A stretch of DNA of 64,000 nucleotides, taken from positions 1,864,001 through 1,928,000 of the forward strand of contig NC_080561.1 in the NCBI RefSeq assembly GCF_030253575.1. The letters run 5' to 3'. Shown in pieces: positions 46,641 through 58,337 of this stretch. This DNA is from Rhododendron vialii. Its lineage: Eukaryota; Streptophyta; Magnoliopsida; Ericales; Ericaceae. A program made the translations under genes and the position numbers. Numbering within the stretch: the stretch's first letter is position 1; the number at the start of each line of letters is the position of its first letter. The notes beneath the pieces are model-generated. The model did no database searches, was not told the origin of the DNA, and saw only the letters and a list, made by a program, of their open reading frames with translations.

Positions 46641-46851
46641 AAAAGCTGGAATGGCCTAAGTTTCTTTTGTTTGTTTTCACAATGAAAGACTTTCAGAGTT
46701 TGGAGAGAAGAACGGTCCATAAAGGTGGGCAGTTTTGTGGAGGGAGTGGTGTAACCCCTCTCTCTCTGTCTGTTTCCTCCAATTCAACTTCTTCTGATTG
46801 TCTTCCTAGGGCTCTTACAGTCAGAAAGTATTTCGAAAACAAAACCCAAAA

Positions 46852-48214
46852 ATGAAAGCCTCGTCTCTTCCAAATCTCAACCGCGAAACCACCTCCTTCC
46901 CCATTTCTTCACCTTCATCCAAGACCCTGCAGATCGCGACGACACCACCCTCAACCTGCGCCCAAATAATGACCATGGCAACGACACCGAAGCCTCTGAA
47001 ACGTCGCCGTTCAATGACATCCTTTCCCATCCGTCTCGTTCGGTGAAATGAACGAGATCAGATTTTTCGCGGGAACGAATTCCGTTGGGTTGATCCGTGG
47101 TGAATCGGTCCAAACCCAACATAACACGAGTTCCGTCGGGTCAAACCAGTTTAGCGGCGGCTGCAGCAGCGCAACCAGTGGTAGTGTAGGACCAAACCCT
47201 GCCCAGCTGCGGTGGTGGGACAAGTGCGGCCACCCGGATTTTCCAGAGTCAGAATTCCGACGCGCTTTCAAGATGAGCAAGTCCACGTTCGAGTTCATAT
47301 GCAGCGATCTCGACCCGGTCATCAACAACAAGGACACCAAGCGCGTCGCGGTCTGCATCTGGTGGTTGGCCACAGGGGAGCTCCTGCGCCTGGTCTCCCA
47401 GAAATTCGGGCTAGGCATCTCCACGTGCCGTGAACTCGTACTTGAAGTTTGTGGGGCTATTTGGAGTGTTTTGATGAGCAAGTTTTTGAACTGGCCTGAT
47501 GAGGAGAAAATGACGAAGGTAAAATGGGAATTTGGGCTGATTTCCAGGATTCCAAACGTGGGTGGATCCATATATACTACGCACGTTCCTATTATTGAGC
47601 CGGAGGTGAACGCACCGGCTTATTTCAATAAGAGGCACACGGAGAGGAGCCAGAAGATGTCACATTCGATCACGGTACAAGGCGTTGTTGATTCGAAGGG
47701 GGTGTTCACGGACGTTTGTATCGTGTTTCCGGGGTCTATGAGTGATGACAAGATTTTGGAGAATTCGGCCATTTCGCAGTGGGCGAGTGGCGGGTTTTTG
47801 AAGGATGTTTGGATTGTGGGGAATTCTGGGTACCCGTTAATGGATTGGGTGTTGGTTCCTTATGCACATAAGCCTTTGATAGGGATTGGTCACGAGTTTA
47901 TCGAGAAAGCTGGGAAGATTCAGAGGGTGGCGAATGAGGCGTTTTTGCGGTTGAAAGGGAGGTGGAGTTGATTGCAGAAGAGGACCGAGGTGAAGCTCCA
48001 GGACTTGCCTGCGGTTGTTGGTGCTGCTTGTGTGTTGCACAACATTTGTGAGATGAGGAATGAGGCAATGGATCCGAGCGAGATGCGTTTCCATCTCTTT
48101 GATGATGAGATTGTGCCGGAGAATGCTGTGAGGTCTGTTGACGCGATGCGAGCTAGGGATCAGATTGCTCTCCGTTTGTTTAACCATAGATTTGCAGCCA
48201 CCGGTCTTCAATAA
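46852..48214 (+). pseudogene. PIF/Harbinger-derived ALP1-like pseudogene, copy C
   Basis: It is a copy of the gene at 28257 and 58338. It starts with ATG and MKASSLPNLNRETTSFP, then loses frame near 46898 where the N-terminal CCCCAATTTC of the other copies is CCCCATTTC. The conserved region is open from 47048 (MNEIRFFAGTNSVG) through FKMSKSTFEFICSDLDPVI, VVDSKGVFTDVCIVFPGS and GNSGYPLMDWVLVPY. A TGA then replaces the Cys codon in the RWSCLQK motif at about 47970. After it the frame goes on to VGAACVLHNICEMRNEAMDP and NHRFAATGLQ. The DNYTMLRLA-like stretch before the helix-turn-helix is shortened. The catalytic-site Asn is the same as in A and D. Probably not functional. Confidence 0.85.
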
Positions 48215-48297
48215 TGGAACTACTAGTAGTTTTTGTTTGGTCCCACCCCATTTGATTGCCTCATGGAACTTGAGGCCTTACCCTGACCCTTGAAAAA

Positions 48298-48435
48298 TTA
48301 TACTATGCCCCAGGGGCATAGTCATGTGGTGTCCCCAGGGCTTTCTGCACCACACATTTCAATGGCCCATACTGAAATGTGTGGTGCAGAAAGCCCCGGG
48401 CCACCATGTGGCTATGCCCCGGGGGCATGGAATAA
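48298..48435. repeat. 130-bp hairpin with nested GCCCC palindromes
   Basis: Arms of about 57 bp (48304-48361 and 48372-48430) pair almost fully: GGGCTTTCTGCACCACACAT with ATGTGTGGTGCAGAAAGCCC around an 11-base loop. Each end is its own mini-palindrome (TATGCCCCAGGGGCATA and TATGCCCCGGGGGCAT). It lies behind copy C and is absent behind copy D. Confidence 0.8.
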
Positions 48436-48485
48436 TCTCTCCTGACCCTTTAACTCCTTACCCTCACCCTTTAACTTCTCCAAAT

Positions 48486-49191
48486 CATAGTTCTGAATAC
48501 CGTTTCGGACAGGATACCGATTTTCCTACTAGTACGGTATGTACCGGTACCGGTCAGGTACCGGGTACCGTTTCAAATTTACCGCAACTACAATATATAT
48601 ATAATAATTGTATATAATTATAATTCAAAAAAATCCCCCATATCATACAATTCATCATAAAATATCTCTAGTTTCACATTGCTTAGTTACAAAACTCTTT
48701 TCCACTTTAAATGATTCTGCACACTAGTGAACTTGTGAATGAGAACCCAATAAGAGGTCTCGCGCGCTCGAGAAAATGTGCCGTGGCCGAAGGCAATTTG
48801 AAAAAATTGATTCGGAAACCAATTAACTGGGTGCGCGTCACGGGTTATTCGTGCGCAGGGGGGGTGCAAATCCGGGATCTAAGCCTCGCACACGTACTAT
48901 GGTTAAGCCCATGTTTTGCTAAAAATTTTAAAAACGTTTTTTTATTTTTTTGGGAAAAAAATACTGAAACGTTTTTTTTTTTTGTTTTTTTGGGACCAGA
49001 AAAAGAAAAACGTAGCGTAAAAAAAAAAAACTCTGCAAAATTTCGGCCGGAATTTCCGGTATCCCGATACCGGCCGGTATTTCCTGAAAAGTGACCGGTA
49101 TTGGGACCGGAACGAAATTGGGAGGTTAGGGTACCTGTTCTTCGTCAAAACGGTACGTACCGGCCGGTACGGAACGGTATCAATAACTATG
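48486..49191. mobile_element. hAT-like element, 706 bp, perfect 8-bp target duplication
   Basis: CTCCAAAT lies on both sides (48478-48485 and 49192-49199). Ends CATAGTTCTGAATACCG and CGGTATCAATAACTATG are inverted repeats. Subterminal ACCGGTACCGG/CCGGCCGGTA words occur in both orientations. No transposase frame. The 8-bp duplication and the structure indicate a non-autonomous hAT. Confidence 0.88.
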
Positions 49192-49199
49192 CTCCAAAT

Positions 49200-50040
49200 A
49201 TGATCTTATTTGTGTTTTCTCCGTGGGGTGGGTGTTGCAATCAAACCACGTACGTTTTTGTAATATTGATTCCTTTCCATGATTTGTTGAGTTCGTGTTA
49301 TATGATATTGTCATTGTAGATCATTTTTCACGTATGGTGAATCAAAACTCAATTGGGCCGTGGGGGAAGGGATTAGCAGTGAACAACATAAAATGAATTA
49401 CGGGGATAGCCCAAACAGATTTACGAGCGAAAACAATGTACTTGCGATTTAGGCATTCAAACGCTGGAAAATTGGGTAAAATGTAGTAGCAGAAAATATT
49501 TTACGGTCAAACAAACAAAGCCTAAATGTGTTGCTGGATGCTAATTGTTGAAGCCAATTTGTAACCAAATGAAGGCCAATGGATATGGCTACCAATCAGA
49601 GTTAACGAAAAGAAAGAAAAAAAAAAGGGAAATGGTCGATGGATGTTCCAAGCTAAAAAATCCCCACGGGTTTCATAGGATTCTTACAGACACAATCCCT
49701 ATAGAGGATCCGGATTCTCATTTGTGAGATATTTTGGTTTGAGTTATTTTGGGTTCGGACAAATGAGTTGGAGATTCGGCACTCTTACGGAAATTTCAAA
49801 CTCAAGTGGTTTTGGTCTTTGGACGAAATTCTTAGGTATTTTACTCTCTAGTGTTTGGTGTTTCTTGGTAAGTTCTCCCTCAGTTCCTTCCTTCGCTGTT
49901 TCTTTTTTTTGCTCAGTTCCACATGTTCTAAAAATATATAAGCAAATGCATTTCCAATTTTTTGTCTGAGAACAGATTGAAAATATATTTATACATGTAT
50001 AATATGTACTCATATCTTCTTATCCCAAGATTATAGTGAC
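49200..50040. other. Downstream flank of copy C, shared with 35283-36020
   Basis: It contains GGATGCTAATTGTTGAAG, GGCCAATGGATATGGCTACC and GGTTCGGACAAATGAGTTGG, which recur near 35795-35975. No gene recognised. From 50040 onward the sequence matches the downstream flank of copy D. Confidence 0.6.
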
Positions 50041-50104
50041 CGAAATGTAATCCTAATTTCACTCCAATGATCTGCCACTGGTAAACTTAACCTGTTACTC
50101 TGGT

Positions 50105-52550
50105 CATTAGCCATTTCCTTGACTAATTTGGACACACAAAACCAGTCCCAGTTAATTACCAGAGAATTTTGCTGGCAAATATATGCAGAACAAATCAACA
50201 CTTTGAAGTTCAAACCCCACTTGTAGAGAGCTGGACTGGAGAGGGCTTTGGGCTTGGCAAATGGGCTTAGCTTAGCTACGTACGACCCATACACCGCGTA
50301 CTTGGACAAAACCAGGTTACGATTGAGCTGATACACTATTTATGGGTTGGAGGCATGAAACTCGTGAGCCCAATCCCCATGGAAGTGCGGTTTCAAAACC
50401 TGGCGGTTAAACCAAACCAGTTTATACCGGGCTTGATTTCAATACGGGCTCTGCATTTGAGGTTACTTATATCAGAATTGGACGCATAATCAAATACTTG
50501 GCTGTGTTTGGATCCTATATTTCTCAGGTGGAAGAAAGGGAAACGGATATTATTGGAAACGAAAGACGAAAGACTCGTGCTCCGTCGTTGGACACATGAG
50601 AGGAGAATTCTAATACTTATATATTTGGAAAATAGATCAGTTTTTTTTTTTTTGGTTTAGTTTTCCCTAAGATAAATCCAGTGTATTAGTACTAACTAAA
50701 TCCTTTTCGCAAATCTGAGATTTTGACATAGTATTATCATAGATGGGTGCATTGGCGGAGCTATGTTGGGGTTCGGGGTGGCCCTGGCCCCCCGGATGCC
50801 CTCCGAGCTCTCGAGTCTTAAATTTTATTTTGTATATACGTGATTTTGATAATTATTCGTGTATAAATACATATAATCTTAATAATTTTTGTTTGATTTG
50901 ATAAAAAACGGTTATTTTACATTTTCATTTCTCAATCTGTTGAAGTTGCCTAAACAAAAAAAACAAAATAATTGGTATATTTTAACTGTATTAGGCTATA
51001 ATTATTTCAATGTACAAATGTAATGTATTAAAAAAATATGATATAATAAGTATACGTTCGGATAAAAAAATATATGTTTATTAATTTGACCCCCGTGTCA
51101 TAATCCTGGCTCTGCCACTAGATGGGTGTCATCCCAAGTTGTCCTTGGAAGAAAAAAAAAAAAAAAAACTACCTACTTGATTGCTTGCTTCCTTTATAGA
51201 ATTACGTAAGAGAGTAAAATATATATAAACTTATGCCTTTGATGTTTACACTGGGTTTAATTGTTTATAAAGGAATTTAATATTTGTGAGCTTTTTGTCC
51301 CAAAAGGATCAAATTAAAATATTTTATTGGTTTAACACCATTTTTCGATTGAAGTGTAAAAGTATGCGAAGACCGTATTAAACAAACAATAGTATCAGGC
51401 ATTATTGCTCTTTAGCATCATCCCCAACTTCATCATATTATTAATTATAATATGATATTTTCCTCAAAAGGAAAACCTCCACCTATATTCAGTCCCTAAA
51501 AATACAAGTACGTATAGAGATGGGAACTAACCCAAATGATGAAAAGCCAATATTAGAAGTTTTGATTGGTAGCTTCAGATAAAGACGGTAGTTTTGATTG
51601 GTAGCTTCAGTACAAAAGGGACGGCTTTAGGGGTGGGGACTAAATTGACACAAATTTTAAACGTTGGGGACGAAATTAATCACTTACTAATACTTTGGGG
51701 ACCAAAAAAGTAAATAAACTTTTGGTATAGGATGGTATTTTGAGAAATACGGAATACAATGCTGGAATACAATGCTGAGTGCCCCACTCTGTTGCCGGTA
51801 CGGTATTTAATTTGATCTCATGTGTGGAGAATTTGATTTCATGAAGGTTTTTGTTAACGGGGAAACAAAGAAAATAAAATATGATATAACTAATGCTTAT
51901 CTTTTTTCTTGTTCTTTTTTTATTACACAAGTTACTTGGAAAATTAAGAAGACATTTAATATTTTATGGGTCTCATATTGTTTGGTCATGTATGGGGATT
52001 TCGATGAGGATAAATATTTTTTTCCAAAATATAATATTGGACAAGTAATATGAGATGGAAGAGTATACGTGGAGGGGTATATGTTTTCCCAAACATTCAT
52101 TTTGAACTGGTGGTGGCTATTTATTTCCACAACAGCCAAAAACAAGTCATTACCACTAAGCTGCTTTAGATTAAGACATGTTTGGTGGAGATTAATAGCT
52201 ACTAATTACGCTTTAGATGTGTCCTTTATCATGAAAGTCAATAGCTAATCAATTTTGCACCTCGTCCATTGTTTCTTTTGGAAAGAAAAATCCAGAGCTG
52301 AAACCCTACTCGTACAAAAATAGCAAGGGACCATATTATAAGGGACACATGTTTGAACACCGATGGGATTTGTTTGAGCTTTCTTGGGAAAACACCTTTT
52401 CTAGCTTCACAAAACATAGTATGTTAATTAATTGATGAAAAGGGGCACGCTCTCTCCTCTTTCTCTAATCACATGGGGCAGCTCAAGTCAAGTGGCAACA
52501 GAATGAGTCGTAAATTCAGAAATTCTAAGTTTTAAATTTGACAATTTAAT
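50105..52550. repeat. 2.4-kb segmental duplicate, unit behind copy C
   Basis: It matches 59950-62525 with only scattered differences, including GGACACACAAAACCAGTCCC, GTACTTGGACAAAACCAGG and TGGGTCTCATATTG. Open frames here are mirrored in both copies without protein-level constraint, so I regard them as non-coding. The match ends at CAATTTAATTAA (52543-52554). Confidence 0.85.
50750..51119. mobile_element. MITE with GGCGGAGC/GCTCTGCC ends, in unit behind copy C
   Basis: AGATGGGTG flanks both sides (50741-50749 and 51120-51128). Ends are TTGGCGGAGCTATG and CCTGGCTCTGCCACT. The same insertion occurs at 60565-60939, so it predates the duplication. The 8-9-bp duplication allows hAT or Mutator origin. 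Confidence 0.75.
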
Positions 52551-52727
52551 TAAAGGCCAGGCCACAATAAAGAAAATTGCTTGTGAATCTCTTACTCCTA
52601 GCGTAAATGCTCTATCTTTGACTGGAGCGGAGAGAAAAATGATTGAGAAACGCGAAAATTAGCTATAAAACGCCCCTTATCATCGACAAAAAAAAAAAAT
52701 GGTAAGAAGCTATCCAGTTTGTCATAT

Positions 52728-54707
52728 TGTAGACACCCCATTCTGGACTATCCAGATAACGTTATTAGTCGATCTTTTATTCCCCCAATGATGATTATGG
52801 TCGAAAACAGTCTAAGGACGAGGGTGTGTTTGAGCTTTGAGCGTCCCTAACCTCTCTTAAACCCCTTTCAAACCCTTCAAACCAGAGCCAAATAGCCCCA
52901 ACAAATTCCAACTGGCATACGCCAGTGTATTGAACGCGTACGCCAGTTAGCTGCCACGTGTCAGTCATCGACCGTTGGCCCAGCTTTTACTGGCGCACGC
53001 CAGTTAATAGCGGCGCACGCCAGTCAAACCCAGTCAAATCAACTTTATTCAGCCACTTGGGCGAGACTTTTGTGCCACCCTGACGTCGGCTACAGCGTCC
53101 CTGATGATTACTCTCGGCAGAGACGTTCCCTCTCTCCTACACCCCCCATCAAGCCAAGTCCCATGCATTTAATGCATGGAAGACTCCCTTCCTCTTCCAA
53201 CCAGCCAAACAAGGCCTTGGTCCCAGACTGATCTCAGTCTCTCTTCCCTATAAATACCCCCCTTGCATTCATTTGCAAGGGGTTAGCATCATCAAGAAGC
53301 AAAAGCTCCCCTCTCCTCTCTTCTTGCTTTTTCTTCTTCTTCCATTGAAAGAGAAAGAAAAGAAGCCCACTTCCATATACCCCCACTGATATCCAGTTAC
53401 CACACAACATCCATTTTCAACCTTTAGGCCCTAAACCACCTTCAAACTTCAACACCCAAAAGGTATATCACCTTTGCATTCCTTTCTGTTTTCGGCCCCT
53501 GAGGGGAACCAGCAAGGCCCGGGCTAGTAAACAATACTAGTCTTGGCCTTGAACTGGTAAAATACAACAATCGTATGCGATGATACTTGACGCACGCCAG
53601 TTCCTACATGCCGTACGCCAGTAATGGCAGTACGAGCACAACCGGCGTGGGGATCATGGATCGTCATTTCTTTTGTTTTATCTTTCTGTCAATCACCCTT
53701 GCATGCTAAATAACCAGTTTACTATTTTCTGTATGTTTAGAACTGTTTAGATGTAGTAGTTACTGCTTATTCTTTGTCTGTTTAGAGGGCCTCTGGGATC
53801 CTTCTAGTCATGTTCCACAGCCCAGATGATTCAAAAGCCAAGCACTGGATTAGGGTCAAACGTGCGTACGGCAATCCATGACTGGCGTACGGCAGTTAAA
53901 ACTAGGATCCAGTGATCGGCCCTTGCATCTTAGTTTAATCTTGGCCCATTTTATATCTCCACACTGTTTTTGGGGTATCATGCTGCTTTTCTTGGCTTGA
54001 AGCCATCTCTCTTGTCTGTAAATGTATATGTTATGGTCTATTAAACTGCATGGTTTGTCCAGGGTGTGCGCTGGTCCTTTTCCAGAGCTCAGAGGGTTGC
54101 GAACAAAGACTGTGAAACTAGATAAGTAGAGTACGCCAGTCTTTCTGTGGCGTGCGCAAGTCGAACCAACATGCAGTGGCTCGACCAGTGCATGCTGGTA
54201 AAACTCGCTCATGCCCCTGCGGGGCAGCGTACTGCAATTTGTCCAGTTTGCTCAGTGCTTGTTCTCAATCTATATTTAGCATTGCAATCAAGCCATCCAT
54301 AAACATTTTGCCACATAAATCACAACTTGTTATAGTTTTAACCCCCCATTAACTGTTCCCCGCTCTAACTGGCTAAAAAATGATCAAATGAGAGAAAAAT
54401 GCAAATGTTTTATAAAATGCCCGAGTAGAGACCGATTTCCGGATTGGGCGAGAGGGGTGCCATAAAACCCTTCCCCTCTCGTAACATGGCTCCCAAACCT
54501 CAGATATCGAAGGTGACGACGGACTGGTCTACGCCTTTTCAAAATCAAACAAACGTGGCAAACGTTTTCGAGTTCGGTTCCTTGGATGTTTTCACTGCTA
54601 AAATCCGAGTGGCGACTCTGAATCGAGGCGTTTCGCCGCGCTTTTCCAAACACTAAAAGGGCCGCACCCAAATTTCACAAGCAAAATTTCCAGGGCGCAT
54701 GCCCACA
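52728..54707 (+). mobile_element. Solo LTR, 1980 bp, probably of a large Gypsy element
   Basis: It starts TGTAGACACCCC and ends GCATGCCCACA, with a perfect 5-bp target duplication CATAT (52723-52727 and 54708-54712). A TATA box CTATAAATA lies at 53248-53256, followed by a CT-rich leader, so the plus strand is the sense direction. The sequence carries at least nine near-copies of a CTGGCGTACGCCAG palindrome. The size and the TGTAGACACCCC start fit Tat/Ogre-type Gypsy LTRs, from memory. It is a fossil with no internal domain; solo LTRs arise by LTR-LTR recombination. Confidence 0.88.
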
Positions 54708-54745
54708 CATATGATGATTGATGAAGAAGTTGACAGGGATAAGAG

Positions 54746-54980
54746 CCCGTTCCAGAACACCTTCTTAAAAAATAAGTACTTATTTCACATTTTCAAACTC
54801 AAAAATAATATAAATGAAAAATAATTTTTCAATTTTTTTTGCACCGTATTAAAGATCTCAATGAGATCTTTCAAACAAGATCCATAATGTATATTTTTAT
54901 ATTTCAATAAGCTCATCATTTTTTAGTTTGAAATTGCCTTTTTAAAAAATAAGTACTTATTTCGCGTTTCGGAACGGGGC
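54746..54980. mobile_element. MITE with CCGTTCC..AAATAAGTACTTATTT ends
   Basis: The left end CCCGTTCCAGAACACC followed by AAAAAATAAGTACTTATTTC pairs with the right end AAAAAATAAGTACTTATTTC followed by GCGTTTCGGAACGGGG. The core TTTTGCACCG, then AATGAGATCTTTCAAACAAG, is shared with 3150-3335 and 46430-46640. TGATGATTGATGAAGAAGTTGA to its left (54711) recurs on its right (55023), so its insertion or a local duplication separated the two. Confidence 0.7.
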
Positions 54981-55194
54981 GAAATTGCCATACCTTTTTT
55001 TTTTCTCATTTCCTCTCCTCATGTGATGATTGATGAAAAAGTTGAAAAGGTCATCTCAACTTTTTGCCCAATTGAAGCCCCGTGTCCCTGCAGTGCCTGA
55101 AAATGGCTACAATTTGCGGCTACACAAAACTGTGCCCTTTTGGGCATGTTAAGGCAATCCTTTGAAAACAAACAATTAGTTGAGATCCCCCAAA

Positions 55195-55845
55195 TTGTCA
55201 ACATCGTCGTTTTGGGTAGGGACGGTTGTGTTGGACGTCTCGTGCGAATAATTTGGGTCGTTCAATAAATTTAAACTAATTGTTCGGGTGATAACGTAAA
55301 ACATCAATTCAATTAGAAGTAAATAATTTAATCTTTTAAATTTTTATTTAAGATTTAGGATCCTGCGACTGAATGAACTTTGAAATAAAGTAAAATAATT
55401 GTGTATCCTCTATCACCTTGATCTGAACCGCAGATATTATAGAACTTGTTGAGAAGAGCATTCATTAAAATTTTATTTTTATGGAACATCGATAAGTATA
55501 AATAGTTCATATTTTTTAAATAACCTTTGCCGTTCGATATCTACTAATGACCGATTAAGCTTATGGTTTAATTAATGCTCTTCTCAACAAACCGTACAAT
55601 ACCTGCAGTTCAAATCAAGGTGATAGAGGGCACACAATTGTTTAAATTTTTTTCAAAGTTCATTCAGTCTGTAGGATCCTAAATCTTGAATAAAAATTTA
55701 AAAGATTAAATCATTTAATTCTGATTGAGTTGATTTTTTTATGTAATCACCCAAACAATTAGTTTAAACTTATTAAACGGCAAAGATTATTTGCATGAGA
55801 CCCCGAAGTGAGTCCCACCAACCGTCTATACCGAAAACGATGAGA
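55195..55845. repeat. Large foldback with arms of about 280 bp
   Basis: The left arm (about 55195-55475) and right arm (about 55560-55845) are inverted copies: AACTAATTGTTYGGGTGAT with ATCACCCAAACAATTAGTT, ATCACCTTGATCTGAAC with GTTCAAATCAAGGTGAT, GAGAAGAGCATT with AATGCTCTTCTC. They are about 85% alike by eye. A further copy of the right arm, continuing into the inverse of the left flank, lies at 62525-62960. Confidence 0.75.
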
Positions 55846-55849
55846 ATAT

Positions 55850-57000
55850 CGAGATGCTTCAAGGGTTGAAGGAAGCTAGCTCTAACCTAGTTGTGATCAT
55901 CATAATGTTTGCCGATTGACAAAAAAAATAAAAAATAAAACCTCTATGAATCCCATACTACCGAAGTCCCCTAAAACTAAAAAGTCCACCGAAGTGCCTT
56001 AAAACTAACCAGTCCCTCCTACAAATTAATTTTAGATCATATTTTTTTTGCTCGGCAATTTTAGATCATATTGGAGTGTTATTAGAGAAAGAGCTCTGGT
56101 CAAAAGCAGAGAAATAAAAAAAAAAAAAGCTCAAAAAAGCGTGCCACTCACTAAGCAATCTTCCAATCTTGATGATGATGAAAGTATTAGAGGGCGATTA
56201 TACTCTTGCCCCTATCACATACAATTACCTGGAAAAAGAAAAAATGAATTAACATAAAAAAACGATTGTAAAACGATGGGCTGCAAATGCATAGCAGTAA
56301 TGCGAAACCAAAGTGATTTTGAAAGGTTAAACCCCAGAAGCCACTATTTCCTAGCACAACGCTTCAGATCTTAGAACCCCAACAAAAGATGAGAAAAAAA
56401 CTAATTTTCTACCGTGATCGAGTGCTTGTCCGTGAGTCTTAAAAATGAAATTGATTGCCAAAGTTGGAAAAGATGGTTATGAAATAGTCGGTTACAAAAA
56501 GGTCACCCAAAGCTAATAATGATGGGTAACTTCAGTTTTGGAAATGGTTTTCCAAGAGCCCAAAAAATCCCTTCGGTGAAGGAGCAGAAGAAGTTTAGCT
56601 TTACTGCTACTTAAGTTGATCTCAGACAAAGAGGCACTGAGGGTGTCCATAGAACAAAAAAAAAAGAAGGACACGGTTCTTCTATTCAAAGCAAAAAATC
56701 AATGAAGGTTGCACATGCATTGCCCTGTTGAAATGAGAAGTCTCTGTATGCCGCCTTCTTATTCAACTTCAACAAAGCAACAATTTCTAATTATTCAACA
56801 AAGCAACAAAACAACAATTTCATCCATGTAGCACAATCCTAAATCGAACACAGGAATTTCATTAAACATTTCTCACAGGCATTTCATCAAACACTTTGTA
56901 CACACACAAACTCAGGGCATGTGGTGAGAGTGTCGGAGATGCGGTCCCTTGTACTTTTAGCCCAATCCCTTATCTAATCTGGCCAATCCAACAACCCTTA
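55850..57000. other. Intergenic, no gene supported
   Basis: AT-rich sequence with small A-runs. On the minus strand near 56865-56915 a VFDEMPVRN-like stretch recalls a pentatricopeptide repeat motif, but a stop follows at once and no second repeat is visible. Confidence 0.4.
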
Positions 57001-57099
57001 CTGATTTTCATATCGAAAATTGCTTCCGAAATCGGTGAATTTGGTGTTGTTTGTTCAAACTTTTTTTATGTTTGAATCTTGCCGACTTCTTACACATGC

Positions 57100-57474
57100 A
57101 AATTGGTATATGTATGATGCATAGAATGGGTGAACCCATGGCTTGCTGCAACTGAGTACAACTTGTGGAGGAAAAGAAACAGTAGAAATTTTCTCCGTAA
57201 AAGGAAGACTGCCAATGTCTGTATACCACAGTGGAACTTGATGTCAGAGACTGCATTCTATCTTGCAAGGGGGTTCCTAGAAGTGATAATAGGTTGATTT
57301 GCATGGATTACATGTCTTTTCGAGAGAGATACCTCGTGGTGGTGCACTAGTGGTGGGAGTGGCTAGGGTCGGTGTGGGAGTAAGAGAGGGACGATCGAGA
57401 GAGTGAGGGAGGGGAGAGGAGGAGAAGAAGAGAGGAGGCGTTTGGGGGCTAAGGTTTCGTAGGAAGGGAAGCAA
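57100..57474 (-). CDS. Possible 5' exons of an unidentified minus-strand gene
   Basis: Not recognised. A minus-strand ATG at 57474 lies downstream of a (CT)n leader (minus-strand reading of the GA tract 57510-57544). It opens MLPFLRNLSPQTPPLFFSSS and runs, Pro/Ser/Thr-rich and poor in acids, to APPR, where GAG|GTATCT forms a donor near 57332. A minus-strand acceptor TTCTAG near 57287 would continue in matching phase to TPLQDRMQSLTSSSTVVYRH and CTQLQQAMGSP. The N-terminus could be an organelle transit peptide. No homologous family comes to mind and the 3' end is not found, so it may be a dead gene fragment. Confidence 0.3.
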
Positions 57475-57506
57475 TGGAAGGGGAGAAACCGTAGTGAGAG
57501 GCGTCT

Positions 57507-57549
<43 letters not shown>

Positions 57550-57709
57550 ATTATTATTATTTTTAAATATCTGGAACGTAATTTGAAACGTGAAAGGGAG
57601 AGACATGGTAGTTGTGTAATTTAAGTTAAAATTATGGACACTTAATCGGAAATAGAAGGATGCATCACGACCCTTGGATCAAATGAATCTCAGCAATTGA
57701 ATGTGTTTT

Positions 57710-57960
57710 ATTAGATAGATAAATTGATGTATCTTTAATACACCTACAAACAAAAGGGTCAATGTGTGTGCTTGTTATTATACAGGACTTGATCCTTCTT
57801 TCACTCTGTCGTCTTACTTCAATCTCTCTCTCTCTCCCTCCATTGAACCTTCTCTTCCTCCCACTAATTTCCTCGAAACCCATGCCTTTTTTCCCTCACA
57901 TAGCCTCGCCTTCCTCTTTATAACTCCCACACCTTTTCTCAGAACCAGCATGCAGACCCC
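57710..57960. repeat. Third copy of the NPR1-Harbinger spacer with an NPR1-like leader
   Basis: GTATCTTTAATACACCTACAA, CAAACAAAAGGGTCAATGTG and CTCTGTCGTCTTACTTCAATC match 27600-27715 and 38872-38960. The CT-rich stretch and TCTCAGAACCAGCATGCAG (about 57935) match the NPR1 leader/exon-1 fragment at 38950-39120. It marks the left edge of the duplicated unit that contains copy D. Confidence 0.75.
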
Positions 57961-58155
57961 GTGTTAAGGATCTTATAAATGAATGGTCAAGGTTCATTTT
58001 TCTGGACTGAGTTTCAGCCGACACTTTTAATTGTGATTAACCATTGTGGGCATCATAAAGTTTTTTTTTTGTTTGTTTCCGCAATGAAAGACTTTGAGAA
58101 TGTTTAATCCCTCTTCCAGTCGGAAAATACTACTGTATCGAAAACCAACCCAAAA

Positions 58156-58337
58156 ATGAAAGCCTCCTCTCTTCCAGATCTCAACCGCGAAACCACCTCC
58201 TTCCCCAATTTCTTCACCTTCATCCAATACCCTGCAGACCACCACCACCACGACACCGCCCTTCAAATAGATACAGCTGCGACACCGAAGCCTCCGAAAC
58301 GTCGCCGTACAAAGACATCCTCTCCCCGTTCGATGAA
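58156..58337 (+). repeat. Partial tandem copy of the copy D 5' coding end
   Basis: These 182 bases duplicate the first part of the gene that follows. They start with their own ATG (MKASSLPDLNRETTSFPN), but a 4-base loss after CAAATAGAT shifts the frame. The resulting 61-codon ORF ends in TGA that overlaps the real start as ATGA at 58338-58341. If transcribed, it would act as an upstream ORF. Confidence 0.75.

Noticed and set aside
49000-49148. Short frames within the hAT-like element
   Set aside because: They arise from A-runs and CCGGTA words of the element's subterminal repeats.
51676-52145. Minus- and plus-strand open frames repeated at 61661-62217
   Set aside because: They are mirrored only because the DNA is duplicated. 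The differences include frame-changing indels and there is no codon-level constraint or known motif.
56865-56915. PPR-like VFDEMPVRN stretch on the minus strand
   Set aside because: Only one partial motif, followed at once by stops. Too little to call a pentatricopeptide gene.
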